Below are positions 33,442-42,975 of a stretch of 42,975 bases of DNA, one piece after another. Below the pieces are notes generated by a model. The model made no database searches, was not told where the DNA came from, and saw nothing but the letters and a program-made list of their open reading frames with translations. Made by a program: the position numbers and the translations under genes. The stretch spans positions 1 to 42,975 of the forward strand of contig JAFYAH010000004.1 of the NCBI GenBank assembly GCA_017540825.1, written 5' to 3'. The stretch comes from Candidatus Methanomethylophilaceae archaeon. Its GTDB lineage: Archaea; Thermoplasmatota; Thermoplasmata; Methanomassiliicoccales; Methanomethylophilaceae. The first letter of the stretch is position 1; each line of letters opens with the position of its first letter.

Positions 33442-35372
33442 TGGTCGAACTCCTCCGATCCCTTGGCGAAATTGACGGACGGGCACGGCCCGAAGCAGTC
33501 CTTGCAGAATATGCACTCGTCCTCCCTGATCCGCACCTTCCCGTCCTCCATGTAGAGCGCCCCCTGCTCGCACCTTGCGGCGCACAGCCCGCATCCGACG
33601 CACTGCTCCGCGCGCATTATGACCTGTATGGCCTCGTCCATGTGCGCCGAGGCGTCGTTCTTGATGTTGGCCTTGCATATTATGGACCCTTCCCTGTAGA
33701 TCGTGATGTAGTCGGCGGTGACGAACTCCCCCTCCGGGTCCATCTCCACCACCCATCCAAGGGCGTGGCAGAACGGCTTGACCTTCTCCAGGTCCAGCGG
33801 CCTCGACACCGCGGCCTCGACGCTGTAGCCGATCACGCAGGGAGAGTACCCCTCCTGGACCTTCACTATCAGCGGCCCCGCCTCCGGCGCCTTGGTCTGC
33901 CTCGTGAGCTCCGAGACCTCCCTGCCGGAGACCCTGTGGACCTCCTCGCGGATGGATTTGGGCGCGTTCTTCCACCTCCACAGGGCGTACTCCTTCCACT
34001 CGGGAGGCAGCCCGCGGTCCTTCATGTAGCTTTCCAGATAGTCGTTCCACTGTCCCCATCTCGAGCTCCCCTCGGCGACTATGTCGAACTCCGCGAGGTC
34101 GGACGCGGGGCAGAGGAAGCACCCTATCCTGTCCAGGCCGCGGGTGTACCACACGTTGAACGGCTCCTTCCTCAGGAATATGTACATCCACACGTGCATG
34201 GCGCACCAGTTCTGTATCGGCGAGGCTCCTGTCTGGCCGGGCGTCCACGGGTTCTGCCATACGCGCGGCTTGGCGTTCCTGGCCTCCGACTCGTACTTCC
34301 TCTGGCCGATGAACGAGAGCACCCCCTTCGGATAGTTCTTGACTATCGCCCCCACCGTTGGCCCGAGCTTGTTGGTCTTGCAGCACCACCTGTAGTCCTT
34401 GGCCGGCGGGCCGAAGTAGACCAGGTTCCCGAAGAATGCGTCCGTAGGGGCCTTCTCCTCTATCAGGGTCAGCCCGTGCCTGGCGCAGGTGTCGCGGACG
34501 TGCTGCACGGTCTCTTCGAACTCCAGGCCGGTGTCCACGAAGAGGACCGGCAGGCTGAGGCCGGCGTCTATGGTCAGAAGAAGCGTCGCCAGGCTGTCCT
34601 TCCCTCCTGAGAACGACACTATCGCAGGGACGTCGTGCTTCTCCATCGTGTTCTTTATGAATCCAGTCGCCTCGGCGACCCTCTTCTCTATGACCGCCCG
34701 ATTGGCCTCGACCGCCTGGTCCCAGGAGTTCGGCCTGGCGTCGACGGCCTCGCGCTCCTCAGGCTTGTACCACCTGGTCTTCACGGCGACCCCCTTGTCC
34801 GAGGACACCATCTCCGGCCCGGACATGCGCGCCACGCCGGTCGCCACGACCTCCCTGTCAGCGGTGACCATGATGACCTCGTCGCCTGGCTTTATGCCGG
34901 GGTCGGCGTCCACGACTCCGGGGGCCATTAGGTTTTTGCTCTCCTGCACGAAGGGGACCGCGCTGGGGTCGCACACCACGTATCCCCTGGTGTACCCCCT
35001 GGCTATCCTGAATGCCCCCTGCATGCGGGACACGAACTTCCACCCTGACCCGATGTCGTACCTCATGGTGGCTATCACGCTGCCGTCTACGACGACCTCG
35101 TCCATCCTGTCCAGGCCCGGGGCCTTGCTGAGTATGACTAAATGGCCGTCGGGAAGGACCGATTTCCCGGTTCCCTCCCCGTAGTCCCTGTCCAGCACGT
35201 CGCGTATCAGCCCGATGTCGTGCTCGAACGCCGGCCTGGCGTCTCCGGGTGGGGTAAGCACGACCTCATGGGTCCTCTCGCCGCATCTCGGGCACTCTTT
35301 GGATTCCAGAATCGGGAGATTGCAGCCATGGCACCATCTGAGATGGTTCTTCCCCAGTCTTATCGCAGCCAT
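33438..35372 (-). CDS. PAPS-reductase-family protein fused to zinc ribbon, PUA-like and ferredoxin domains
   Basis: 644 residues. Zinc ribbon at the N-terminus (C-H-G-C and C-P-R-C-G), a PUA-like region to ~200, then the adenine-nucleotide PP-loop V-S-F-S-G-G-K-D-S-L-A-T (~250) of PAPS/APS reductases, W-C-C-K-T-N-K motif (~328), C-A-M-H and C-F-L-C-P cysteines, and a C-terminal dicluster ferredoxin (C-V-G-C-G-L-C-A-A-R-C; C-I-F-C-K-D-C-F-G-P-C-P). Archaea use such fusions for sulfonucleotide reduction or for RNA thiolation, and the PUA-like part favours RNA. Co-translated with cysE, which favours sulfur assimilation. Possible TATA GTTAATAAC ~30 nt upstream of the start. Confidence 0.85.
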   Translation of the reverse strand: MAAIRLGKNHLRWCHGCNLPILESKECPRCGERTHEVVLTPPGDARPAFEHDIGLIRDVLDRDYGEGTGKSVLPDGHLVILSKAPGLDRMDEVVVDGSVIATMRYDIGSGWKFVSRMQGAFRIARGYTRGYVVCDPSAVPFVQESKNLMAPGVVDADPGIKPGDEVIMVTADREVVATGVARMSGPEMVSSDKGVAVKTRWYKPEEREAVDARPNSWDQAVEANRAVIEKRVAEATGFIKNTMEKHDVPAIVSFSGGKDSLATLLLTIDAGLSLPVLFVDTGLEFEETVQHVRDTCARHGLTLIEEKAPTDAFFGNLVYFGPPAKDYRWCCKTNKLGPTVGAIVKNYPKGVLSFIGQRKYESEARNAKPRVWQNPWTPGQTGASPIQNWCAMHVWMYIFLRKEPFNVWYTRGLDRIGCFLCPASDLAEFDIVAEGSSRWGQWNDYLESYMKDRGLPPEWKEYALWRWKNAPKSIREEVHRVSGREVSELTRQTKAPEAGPLIVKVQEGYSPCVIGYSVEAAVSRPLDLEKVKPFCHALGWVVEMDPEGEFVTADYITIYREGSIICKANIKNDASAHMDEAIQVIMRAEQCVGCGLCAARCEQGALYMEDGKVRIREDECIFCKDCFGPCPSVNFAKGSEEFDQ

Positions 35373-35403
35373 CTTTCTCGATATATGACAACGCTAGGCG
35401 TTA

Positions 35404-36708
35404 TTAACTTGTTATGCCGCAAGGTCGTTCCAAGGAAGCCTTCCTGAACAGCGAGGGGTCGGCATCCAAGGGCATCGTCGCGTCGTATCCCACCTTCCAG
35501 GTAGTCTTGCCGTGCGAGCTGGGGTCCAGCGATGAGCCTGCTGCGCCAGGGACCATCAGGATCCTGTCCGCCTGCATCCTGGTCGCGACCGCCCATTCCA
35601 CCTGCCTGTCGTCGAAGATGTCGATGTCGTCATCGACGATTATCACCTGCTTCATGGACGGATGCCCGGTGAATGCGGCCATTATCGCGTTCACCCCGTC
35701 GCCTTCCTTGTTCTTCGCTATGGACACGACCCCGTTCAGCCAGCAGCATCCCCCTTCCGTGAGGCGGACGCTCCTCACCCTGGGGACGGCCTGCCTGACG
35801 GTCTTCAGGATCATAGGCTCCCTGGGTAGGCCCATGAGCATGTAGTGCTCGTATCCGCCCGGCAGGACCAGATGGAACACCGGGTCCTTGCGGGTCCAGA
35901 CCTTGTCCACCTCGATGACTGGCTGCTGCCTCTCGAAGTCGTACGTCCCGGTGATGTCGACGAACGGGCCTTCCTTCGTTTCCGCGAGGGTTATGCGGGC
36001 CTCCATGACGTAGTCGCAGTCGGCCGGGACCAGGATGCCGTTGTCGCACCTTCCGACCTTCAGAGGAGTCCCGTGGCCCTTCAGGTGCATCGCGGAGGCT
36101 ACCTCCAGCTCGTCGGAGCCGAAATCCATCGATGTGGCGGCGGCAAGGAGGACCTCCGCGCAGGCTCCCACGCAGATGGAGACCCTGAGCTCCTTCCCGG
36201 CCGCCTTGGACTCCTTGTACAGAGTGAATAGGTGCCTGGGAACGAGCCTCACTGCTATCCTCCTGTCGTCCATGATCATCATCCTGTGGAAAGAGACGTT
36301 CTTCCTGCCGTCAAGGTCGACGACTATGACCCCTGCCGTTATATAGCGCCCGCCGTCCTCGGGGAAAAACTTGGGGACTGGAAGGGACAGGAGCCTCACG
36401 TCCTTCTCGCAGGAACGAAACTCGGGGCCTTCTACGATCTCGCATCCCTTGGGGCTGGCAATCGCTTCCATGAGATGGGTAACAATCCCTTCTTTTGGAA
36501 CGCCGAGCGCCGAGGCTATCTTCTCGCGGGTTGAGAACAAGTTGCCCGCCGCCTTCGATCCGTTCAGGTCCTCGAAAAGGACGGTGGCCTCCTGGTCTTT
36601 CATCAGTGCCCTGGACACATCCATTGAATCGCTCACAACGTGGCCGGGGATCCTGACGACCCCTGCGCCTAGAACTCTCTCTACTGCCATGCCTGGACAT
36701 CTGCTCAC
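35404..36708 (-). CDS. UbiD-family decarboxylase
   Basis: 434 residues (ATG 36690, M-A-V-E-R-V-L, is an equally possible start). UbiD family: L-F-E-D-L-N-G near the start, I-A-V-R-L-V-P-R-H-L-F, D-E-L-E-V-A-S, E-A-R-I-T-L-A-E-T-K-E-G-P-F and D-I-T-G-T-Y-D, plus late V-D-D-D-I-D-I-F-D motif. Members bind prenylated FMN and decarboxylate alpha-beta unsaturated acids. In archaea a UbiD homologue acts as phosphomevalonate-pathway anhydromevalonate phosphate decarboxylase, so an isoprenoid role is plausible but not proven by the sequence. Ends 31 nt before the PAPS-reductase-like gene, same strand. Confidence 0.88.
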   Translation of the reverse strand: MSRCPGMAVERVLGAGVVRIPGHVVSDSMDVSRALMKDQEATVLFEDLNGSKAAGNLFSTREKIASALGVPKEGIVTHLMEAIASPKGCEIVEGPEFRSCEKDVRLLSLPVPKFFPEDGGRYITAGVIVVDLDGRKNVSFHRMMIMDDRRIAVRLVPRHLFTLYKESKAAGKELRVSICVGACAEVLLAAATSMDFGSDELEVASAMHLKGHGTPLKVGRCDNGILVPADCDYVMEARITLAETKEGPFVDITGTYDFERQQPVIEVDKVWTRKDPVFHLVLPGGYEHYMLMGLPREPMILKTVRQAVPRVRSVRLTEGGCCWLNGVVSIAKNKEGDGVNAIMAAFTGHPSMKQVIIVDDDIDIFDDRQVEWAVATRMQADRILMVPGAAGSSLDPSSHGKTTWKVGYDATMPLDADPSLFRKASLERPCGITS

Positions 36709-36769
36709 GCGTAGTTATCGGTTGCGAAGAAACCCAGAACCTATGACGGAATCGGAGTGCAAAAGGTTC

Positions 36770-36963
36770 GATCCGAAGAAAAGCGGATCTGTCGAGATCG
36801 AATCTCTATGAAGACGCTCGCAGTCCCGAAGGATCTGACCTCGCATGAACAACACGGACGGCCTGAATTGATGGGTATGGGCCGTTCCATCAGGCTGCTG
36901 CCTAACTGTATGTCGGAGGGATGTCCCTCCGGTAAGGGATTTGCCGCCGGGGGCGCCGGCGGC
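36770..36963 (-). promoter_or_regulatory. Cluster of stem-loops between giant LRR gene and UbiD gene
   Basis: The 268-nt gap contains four perfect dyads: GATCCG/CGGATC (36770-36789, loop 8), GAGAT/ATCTC (36794-36806), CGGAGGG/CCCTCCG (36914-36931, loop 4), and GCCGCCGG/CCGGCGGC (36943-36963, loop 5). The last two lie just downstream of the giant gene's stop, fitting transcription termination or mRNA 3' processing. No gene is seen in the gap. Confidence 0.5.
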
Positions 36964-36976
36964 TTAAAGGTTAATG

Positions 36977-39900
36977 TCAGTCGACCAGGAAGAGCTTTCC
37001 TCCCATGCCTTCGAACGTCTTCCCGGCAAGTCCGTCGGCGGTCCTGGGGACGCCGGCGTCGCCGTCGTAGAACAGGTTCCTGAAGAACGCGTTCTTACCG
37101 ACAGACGAGAGGGACTCGGAGAACGCCACGGACGTCAGGCCGGAGCATCCGCTGAACGCGGAGGCCCCCATCTCCGAGACGCCGGACAAGTCCAGGGCGG
37201 AGAGGGACGCGCAATTCGCGAAGGAGTAGTCGCCCAGGAAGGAGACTGCCCCGAAGACGACGCTCTCGAGGCTGCCGCATCCCGCGAAGGACTTGTACCC
37301 CACGGAGAAGACGGAGCCGAGGTCGACGCTCGTCAGGGCCTCGCATCCGTAGAACGCCTTGTCGGCCACGGAGACGACCTGCCAGTCGAAGCCGAGGTAG
37401 CGGACCGTCTCCGGGACGGCGAGATCGGCGGAGGCCTCGGACGCGAATCCCTTGAGTGATACGGACTTCTCTTCTCCGCTGGAGACTATCCTGTACTTCA
37501 GGCCGCCGGCGGAGAAGGTCCCGCCCTCCTTGGGCACGTACACCTCGAGATGTGTCCTGCTGCCGGTGAACTTGTGGCCTGCTAGGGAGTCCGCGGTGGG
37601 CTTGATCTCCTCCTCGCCGGAGTAGAAGGAGCACTTGTAGAACGCGTTCTCACCTATCTCCTCGACGGAGTCGGCTATGACCACGTAGCTTATCCTCGCG
37701 CAGGAGCTGAACGCGCTCTTGCCGATGGACGCGGCGCCGTCGGAGATCCTGACGACCTTCAATGCGGAGCACCCGTAGAACGCGTAGGGCCCTATGTCGG
37801 CCCCTATGGTGACGGAGGTGAGGCCGTAGCAGCGGGCGAAGGCCTTCTTGCCGACGGTGACGCCGAAGGCGTGGCCGCCGACCTCCAGGGTCCCGGGTAT
37901 GGTCAGGGCTCCCTCGGGGGCGACGTCGTACCCGGTCAGGGTGACGGCCTCCGGGTCCATGGAGGCGATCTCGTAGACGAGCCCGTCGATCACCATGACG
38001 GTGCCGACTTCATAGGCGTACGAGACCCCCTCGAACGTGTTGTCGAAGGACTGGTACAGGAGCACGCCGCTCTTCTGGACCTCCAGGACCATGGAGACGG
38101 GTATCCCGGGCGCCCTTGCGGACCACGAGAACGACGCCGCGCCGTCCGCGGCCGCGACCGTCGACTCGGTGCTCGCGAAGGTCCCGTCCTCGAAGCCGAG
38201 CATGACGGAGACCCTCAGGGGGTCTGTGTCGATCGTCAGCACGTCGAAGGACAGCGATACCGTCCCGGGGGCGGCGCCGGCCTCGATGTTGGAGACCTCG
38301 TAGGTGGGTATCTCGGCCCAGGCCAGGTGGTACGCGGTCCCGCCCTCGGCGAACGAGGTGCCGGACAGGGACTCCGCCGCGTTGCCGCCGGCGTCCGTCC
38401 AGACGGGCATGTAGCCCTCCCTGTACACGCCGGGGAAGCTCCCGGGGACCTCGGTTCCGATGACGCCTATCATTGCAGAGTCGGCGATCTCGGCCCCGCC
38501 CTCGTAGAACCTGACGGTGGATACGTCCGTGCCGGGAGCCATCTTAAGGCCTAGGAGGGAGCGGTCGCCGATGTTCTCCGCGAAGGAGCACTCGGACACG
38601 CCCTCGCCGTCGATGTAGGAGAGCACGTCCCCCTCGCTGACGGCGGCGCCGTTGGCGGTTATCATCCAGTAGTGGTCGGTGTCGTAGCTTCTGTTGATGA
38701 AGGAGTCGACGGCGGCCCACTCGTACTGCATGACGGTGTTGGCGGGCGCATGGACGACGGTTATGGAAGACTCGGACACGACCTTCCCGAACATCCTCGA
38801 GACCTCGGCGTTGCCGTCTATGACCAGCAGCTGGGAGCCGAGCGACTTCGCAGCCTCGTAGGCGTTCTTCCCGTACGCGACGTGCCATCCCGCCTGGGAG
38901 CCGTCGTCGAGGAAGAAGTAGTAGGGGTTCTTCCCCGGAGAGGTGTATCCGAACACGTGGCCGGAGTCGTTGTACCATATCATCTGCCCGTCGCTGCCTG
39001 CGCGGACGGCCTGCGAGCAGTAGTCCCTGACGATGTGGTCGGTCGTGGTCCTGCTCATGACGTAGCCGTCGTCTCCGAAGTAGCATTCCATTATCCCGAA
39101 GGAGATGTTCTCACCGGAGTATGGAATCATATAGACGTATGCCAGGCGGCCGTTGTCCTCGGTGGAGTATGACCAGTCGACTACGATGGACCCATGGGAG
39201 AATATGAACTGTTCGGACCCGAGCAGCTCGCCCAGGGAGCCGTCCTCGTTCATGCTGAACGCATACAAGGTGGCGCTGACGCAGATGAATCCGATGCCAT
39301 TCTTAGCCACCATCTGCGATATGAACCCTCTCTTCCCGTCAAAGGTGTAGTCCTTGACCTCGCCGAACTCGAGCCCGTCGGCCTTGACGTAGGCCAGGCT
39401 ATCGTCGGCGTTCTTGGCGACGGCGCCGAACAGCCCGTTAGTGTATCCGCCGAGGTAGATGGTGCCCTCGTACATCGAGATCCACCCGTCGTCGAGGTAG
39501 GACCTCTCGAGCGAGGGCATCGCGACGTATGTGGAACGGCCGTAGTTCGGGGAGGAGTCGTCGATGCACATGGCGGTGATCCCCCTCTGGGACCCTTCCA
39601 CGTAGACCCTGTAGACGTAGCCGCCGTCGAACGCGCTCATGGCGAACCCGTAGCTGGAGTAGACGGGCTTGGCGAAGTCGCCCACCTTCTCCGGATACAT
39701 GACGCCGTCGACCGCCTGCGAAGCGTCGGCAGGGAACCTGTACAGAGATGTGCCGGAGTTCCAGAAGTAGCCGTCGTAGTACTCGTAGCCCTTGAAGCTC
39801 TTATCCACCGTGAATAGGAGTTCGAGATCGGTGTCGTACACCTTGTCGGTGTAGTAGTCGATGATCATTCCATGGCCGTATCCTAGCTGGTGGTAGAACG

Positions 39901-42900
39901 CGTTCGTGCTGTATGAGGGGGCCGTCTTGACCACGTATCCGGTGTCGGACTCGACCTTGTAGATCTTGTCGTAGATGCGGAGGTATACATAGTCGTCGAC
40001 TATGAGCGGTACGGACGAGTGCCCTCTCCAGGCCGATTCCGACTTGTCTATGACTCCTCCCGCCTCCCACATCTTGACCGTGGATGTCAGGTCGGTGGGC
40101 ATCCCCTGGTAGGTGCTCGAGATGAGCCCGGAGCTGCTGGAGTAGTAGCTGTACGTGACGGTGACGACGAGATCGTCAATCAGACCCTCTATGACGAGAG
40201 GCTCTCCGGCGGGCAAGACATTCAGGACGCCGTCGACGACGTAGCACCACTCGATGGGGTCGTAGCCCGGGTAAGGCGCCAGGACGAGCGAGTAGGCGGA
40301 CCCTTCCTCGAAATCGAACTGTTCGACAGCCGTGCCGTCCAGCAGCACGTCGCCGCAGTCCACGTCTATGAAGACCACGGTCCCCCTGGACTTCCAGTCG
40401 GGGACCAGCACGAGGTCGCCTAGGACCTGGGATCCGAAATCGTACTCTGTCCTGTCCTCTGCAGTCAGCCAGACGCCGCCGTACTCGGCCCTGCTCTTGA
40501 CGAAGGTGGGGATCTCCGAGTCGATTATGGTCATGCCTACGGGCACGGAGATCTGGACGCTGTCCTTCCCATCGGACGAGCCGCCGTCGCCCTTGAACGT
40601 CACCTTGGCCATGTCGCCGGAGGAGCGGTCTTTGGGCGATATGCTCAGAACGGTGTCGGATACCATCGAGACGACGACCGCACCGTCCTCAATATTGACA
40701 GTGGAGCCGTTGTCCGTGTAGAACTCGAGGTCGTAAACGGTGTACCCGCCCTCGACGTGGAGCCTTATCTCGGCTGCTCCCTGGGACACGCTTATACTTT
40801 CAACGACGACGTCCGCGGAGCCCATCTTGGAAGGAACGAAGACCCTGCTGCCGTCTCCGTATCCCTTGGCTACCTGGCCTATCGCGCTCAGAACCGAGAC
40901 GATCTCGTCCGGCGTCTCCTCTGGCACGTAGAACGTCAGCTCGCATCCGTTGCCGGAGAAGGACCTCTGCGAGAACACGGTCTGCTCCGGGCATGCGAGG
41001 AATACCGACTTCACCATGGCCGAATCCAGCGCGCCGTCCCTCAGGACGACGCCTTCCTTGTCGATCGTGATAGCAGAAACGCCGGAGTCCTTCAGGGCCC
41101 AGGCGCCTATCTCGGTTACGGGGGAGCCGTCGGCGACCGAAAGCTCGGACAGGCCGTTGGCGACGGCGACGAGCCTCCCGCCCATGAGGAGCATTCCGTC
41201 CTCGGAGCTGAAGTACATGTTGCCTCCGTCGCAGGAGATGCTGTCCAGGCCGTGGATCTTCAGGGAGTTGACGGCGATTATCCGCTCGCCGATGACCAGG
41301 TCCTTGGAGTCCACGTCAAAAATCACGAAATCCTTGTTGGCTATTTCGTTCGCATTGCCGTAAATCTCGTAGAAGCCTGGAGGCAACGTGATATTGGGAT
41401 AGGTGTACACGGACTCCAGCATAAGGCAGTTGGAGAGGTCGATGCTCTGGACGCCGCTCTGGTAGCCGCCGAAGGTCCTCAGCTGCGACCCGTCCTCGAA
41501 CACAATGCTGCTAGCTGCATACTTGAACGCGGAGTCCCCGACCTCGGTGACGGACGCCGGGACGACGATGTCGTGGACGATTCCGCCGGCATACTCTTGT
41601 TCGAAAGCGCTGTTGTTAATCTTGGTCAGCACGGAGTCCGCAGGCATAGATATCGTCAGCTCTCCCGTTGAGAGACGGTGGAATGCACCACCATATATCT
41701 CGTTGAGGCTGCGACAATTAGTGAGATCCACCGTGCGGACGCCCTGGAGGCCGCTGAAGGCCGCGTAGTCGATGGTGTTGACGCTTGAGCCTTCCTCGAA
41801 CGAGATATCCTTGCCGGACGCGTCGAGGAAGCCACCGTAAACGGCATTGACGAGAGTGTACAGGCCCGGCTCCCCTCCCTGGGCGGAGTATCCGTTGAAC
41901 ACGGCGGAGAAGGCGCCCTTGCCTATGTACTCCACCTCCCCGGGGATGACGATGCCGGTGTCGGACTCCGACCTGACGAAGTCGAACGCCTTGTCCATGC
42001 CGGCATAGCCCGCAGAGACCCGGCTCTCCTTGGCGAACGCCCCCTCGCCGATCTGCGTGATCACGCATCCCTCCGGTACGACGACCTTCTCCAGCTTGTC
42101 GCAGAAGAAGAAGCTGCCCTTCCCGACCGTGCATGAATAACCGTCCTCGTGGGCCCCGAAGACGACCTTGGTCAGGCTGTCGTTCTTGAGGAAGGCGTAG
42201 TCCTTTATCTCGGTCAGCTGGGACTGGTCGGAGAACTCCACGGTAGCCAGCTGCGTGCCGTAGAACGCCTTCTCACCTATTGTCCTGACGGTCGAGGGAA
42301 TCGTGATGGACGTTATCATGGACTTGCCGAACAGGTAGTCGGGAATGTCCCTGAGCTCTGGGTCGAACTCTATGTCTGCCAGGGATGCGACACCCTCGAA
42401 CGGGAACATACCCCACTCGAGGCCGGCAGGAATAGTTATAGACTTTATAACGGGATTGTCCTTGAAGGCGTAGTCCCTGACGATCGCAACACCATCGGGA
42501 AACACGTATTCGGAGCCGTCGCCTATATACTGGACCAGTTCCATCCCATCGTACGTTGTCAGCGATCCGTTTTCAGTTATCTCAAAATATCTGTTCTCTT
42601 CGCTCAACGTTATGCGGGCCTTGTAAGGGAGAGCACCCGGGCCAATTTTTTGCAGTCCCTTTGGCAGATACAGGTCGCCGATGAGGCTGCACAAGCTGCT
42701 CTCTCCGATCTCCTCCAGCTGAGAGTCCTCCGATATACGCAATATTGCCAGATTAGTAAAACACTGATTGCCAATACTCTTCACCGAATCGGGTAGAACC
42801 ACAGTGAATACGGAAGGAAGTTTAGAATGATCATCGTCCTGCACCGGCAGCTCGCCGACCACGGATATGCTGACGTGGTGGTAGAAGTTCTTCTCGGGGA

Positions 42901-42975
42901 CCGTGATCTCCTCGCCGGTGTCGTCGTCGTAGTCGAACGTCGGGGGCACGTACATATGGTAGTCGAACGATATGG
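36977..42975 (-). CDS. Giant BspA-like LRR surface protein (5' end beyond window)
   Basis: About 2000 residues visible; the reading frame continues past an internal Met at 42955 to the window edge without a stop, so the N-terminus, including any signal peptide, is missing. The first ~700 visible residues and the last ~280 are LRR_5/BspA-type leucine-rich repeats (I-G-x-x-A-F-x-x-C and V-x-I-P-x-x-V-x-x-I-G), as in gut microbial adhesins. Between them is an ~800-residue beta-rich region with Y-V-Y-L-R-I-Y-D-K-I-Y-K-V-E and similar strands, possibly a propeller, followed by InlB-like/cell-wall repeat-type sequence. No C-terminal anchor helix; it ends right after the last repeat. Likely extracellular and adhesive. 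Two tandem hairpins follow the stop. Confidence 0.85.
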   Translation of the reverse strand, partial: ISFDYHMYVPPTFDYDDDTGEEITVPEKNFYHHVSISVVGELPVQDDDHSKLPSVFTVVLPDSVKSIGNQCFTNLAILRISEDSQLEEIGESSLCSLIGDLYLPKGLQKIGPGALPYKARITLSEENRYFEITENGSLTTYDGMELVQYIGDGSEYVFPDGVAIVRDYAFKDNPVIKSITIPAGLEWGMFPFEGVASLADIEFDPELRDIPDYLFGKSMITSITIPSTVRTIGEKAFYGTQLATVEFSDQSQLTEIKDYAFLKNDSLTKVVFGAHEDGYSCTVGKGSFFFCDKLEKVVVPEGCVITQIGEGAFAKESRVSAGYAGMDKAFDFVRSESDTGIVIPGEVEYIGKGAFSAVFNGYSAQGGEPGLYTLVNAVYGGFLDASGKDISFEEGSSVNTIDYAAFSGLQGVRTVDLTNCRSLNEIYGGAFHRLSTGELTISMPADSVLTKINNSAFEQEYAGGIVHDIVVPASVTEVGDSAFKYAASSIVFEDGSQLRTFGGYQSGVQSIDLSNCLMLESVYTYPNITLPPGFYEIYGNANEIANKDFVIFDVDSKDLVIGERIIAVNSLKIHGLDSISCDGGNMYFSSEDGMLLMGGRLVAVANGLSELSVADGSPVTEIGAWALKDSGVSAITIDKEGVVLRDGALDSAMVKSVFLACPEQTVFSQRSFSGNGCELTFYVPEETPDEIVSVLSAIGQVAKGYGDGSRVFVPSKMGSADVVVESISVSQGAAEIRLHVEGGYTVYDLEFYTDNGSTVNIEDGAVVVSMVSDTVLSISPKDRSSGDMAKVTFKGDGGSSDGKDSVQISVPVGMTIIDSEIPTFVKSRAEYGGVWLTAEDRTEYDFGSQVLGDLVLVPDWKSRGTVVFIDVDCGDVLLDGTAVEQFDFEEGSAYSLVLAPYPGYDPIEWCYVVDGVLNVLPAGEPLVIEGLIDDLVVTVTYSYYSSSSGLISSTYQGMPTDLTSTVKMWEAGGVIDKSESAWRGHSSVPLIVDDYVYLRIYDKIYKVESDTGYVVKTAPSYSTNAFYHQLGYGHGMIIDYYTDKVYDTDLELLFTVDKSFKGYEYYDGYFWNSGTSLYRFPADASQAVDGVMYPEKVGDFAKPVYSSYGFAMSAFDGGYVYRVYVEGSQRGITAMCIDDSSPNYGRSTYVAMPSLERSYLDDGWISMYEGTIYLGGYTNGLFGAVAKNADDSLAYVKADGLEFGEVKDYTFDGKRGFISQMVAKNGIGFICVSATLYAFSMNEDGSLGELLGSEQFIFSHGSIVVDWSYSTEDNGRLAYVYMIPYSGENISFGIMECYFGDDGYVMSRTTTDHIVRDYCSQAVRAGSDGQMIWYNDSGHVFGYTSPGKNPYYFFLDDGSQAGWHVAYGKNAYEAAKSLGSQLLVIDGNAEVSRMFGKVVSESSITVVHAPANTVMQYEWAAVDSFINRSYDTDHYWMITANGAAVSEGDVLSYIDGEGVSECSFAENIGDRSLLGLKMAPGTDVSTVRFYEGGAEIADSAMIGVIGTEVPGSFPGVYREGYMPVWTDAGGNAAESLSGTSFAEGGTAYHLAWAEIPTYEVSNIEAGAAPGTVSLSFDVLTIDTDPLRVSVMLGFEDGTFASTESTVAAADGAASFSWSARAPGIPVSMVLEVQKSGVLLYQSFDNTFEGVSYAYEVGTVMVIDGLVYEIASMDPEAVTLTGYDVAPEGALTIPGTLEVGGHAFGVTVGKKAFARCYGLTSVTIGADIGPYAFYGCSALKVVRISDGAASIGKSAFSSCARISYVVIADSVEEIGENAFYKCSFYSGEEEIKPTADSLAGHKFTGSRTHLEVYVPKEGGTFSAGGLKYRIVSSGEEKSVSLKGFASEASADLAVPETVRYLGFDWQVVSVADKAFYGCEALTSVDLGSVFSVGYKSFAGCGSLESVVFGAVSFLGDYSFANCASLSALDLSGVSEMGASAFSGCSGLTSVAFSESLSSVGKNAFFRNLFYDGDAGVPRTADGLAGKTFEGMGGKLFLVD

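Noticed and set aside
36760-36810. tRNA-like dyads near GGTTCGATCC
   Set aside because: The T-loop-like sequence is not matched by an acceptor or anticodon stem; only small stem-loops are supported.

Overview
The window reads as chromosomal DNA of a GC-rich methanogenic archaeon, most likely Methanomassiliicoccales (Methanomethylophilaceae-like). The reasons are a methanol methyltransferase pair (mtaC-mtaB), a RamA-type corrinoid activase, an archaeal TATA-binding protein, many leaderless genes about 25 nt downstream of TATA boxes, very rare TAG stops, and two genes that continue in frame across a TAG. Such in-frame TAGs are expected in a pyrrolysine-decoding lineage. Sel1-repeat proteins and a giant BspA-like leucine-rich-repeat protein fit a gut-associated relative. 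This placement is inferred from gene content; no 16S rRNA or mcr gene is present.

Layout. 1-2 kb: a damaged rubredoxin, an ArsR-family regulator with a small membrane protein, and a Sel1-repeat protein. 1.9-10.6 kb: a five-gene plus-strand operon encoding what looks like a dedicated Hsp70 machine: an Hsp70-vWA fusion, a J-domain-like/zinc-ribbon/FN3-like protein of about 990 residues with an in-frame TAG, a zinc-ribbon GTPase, a GrpE-like protein and a short-lid DnaK. This is the best candidate for an undescribed system. 10.6-14.8 kb: universal stress protein, mtaC-mtaB behind an AT-rich control region with a perfect inverted repeat, TBP with tandem TATA boxes, and tRNA-Cys. 15.1-18.1 kb: pyrD-pyrK, diverging from a cysteine desulfurase interrupted by an in-frame TAG. 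18.0-20.6 kb: three pilin-like secreted proteins, ThpR, an LMW-PTP-like phosphatase and a tiny membrane protein. 20.7-26 kb: a second Sel1 protein, a PQ-loop protein, tandem DUF362/ferredoxin paralogues and an AdoMet-decarboxylase-like protein. 26.2-29.2 kb: a NitT/TauT-type ABC importer whose binding protein appears circularly permuted. 29.2-32.5 kb: CobW-like GTPase, His/Cys-rich metal-binding protein and RamA, co-directional. 32.7-36.7 kb: CysE, a PAPS-reductase/ferredoxin fusion and a UbiD-family decarboxylase. 37-42.97 kb: the 3' part of a giant LRR protein that runs off the right edge.

How the genes fit together. MtaB and MtaC move the methyl group of methanol onto a corrinoid; RamA reactivates oxidised Co(II) corrinoid proteins, and the neighbouring CobW-like and His-rich proteins could supply a metal. 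The Hsp70 operon holds an ATPase pair, a J-like partner, a nucleotide-exchange-factor-like protein and a GTPase, so it could act as a regulated chaperone switch. Two junctions look damaged by single substitutions (ATCA at 6975-6978 instead of the ATGA overlap used at the next two junctions, and a missing stop in the ArsR gene), so some oddities may be sequence errors or recent decay.
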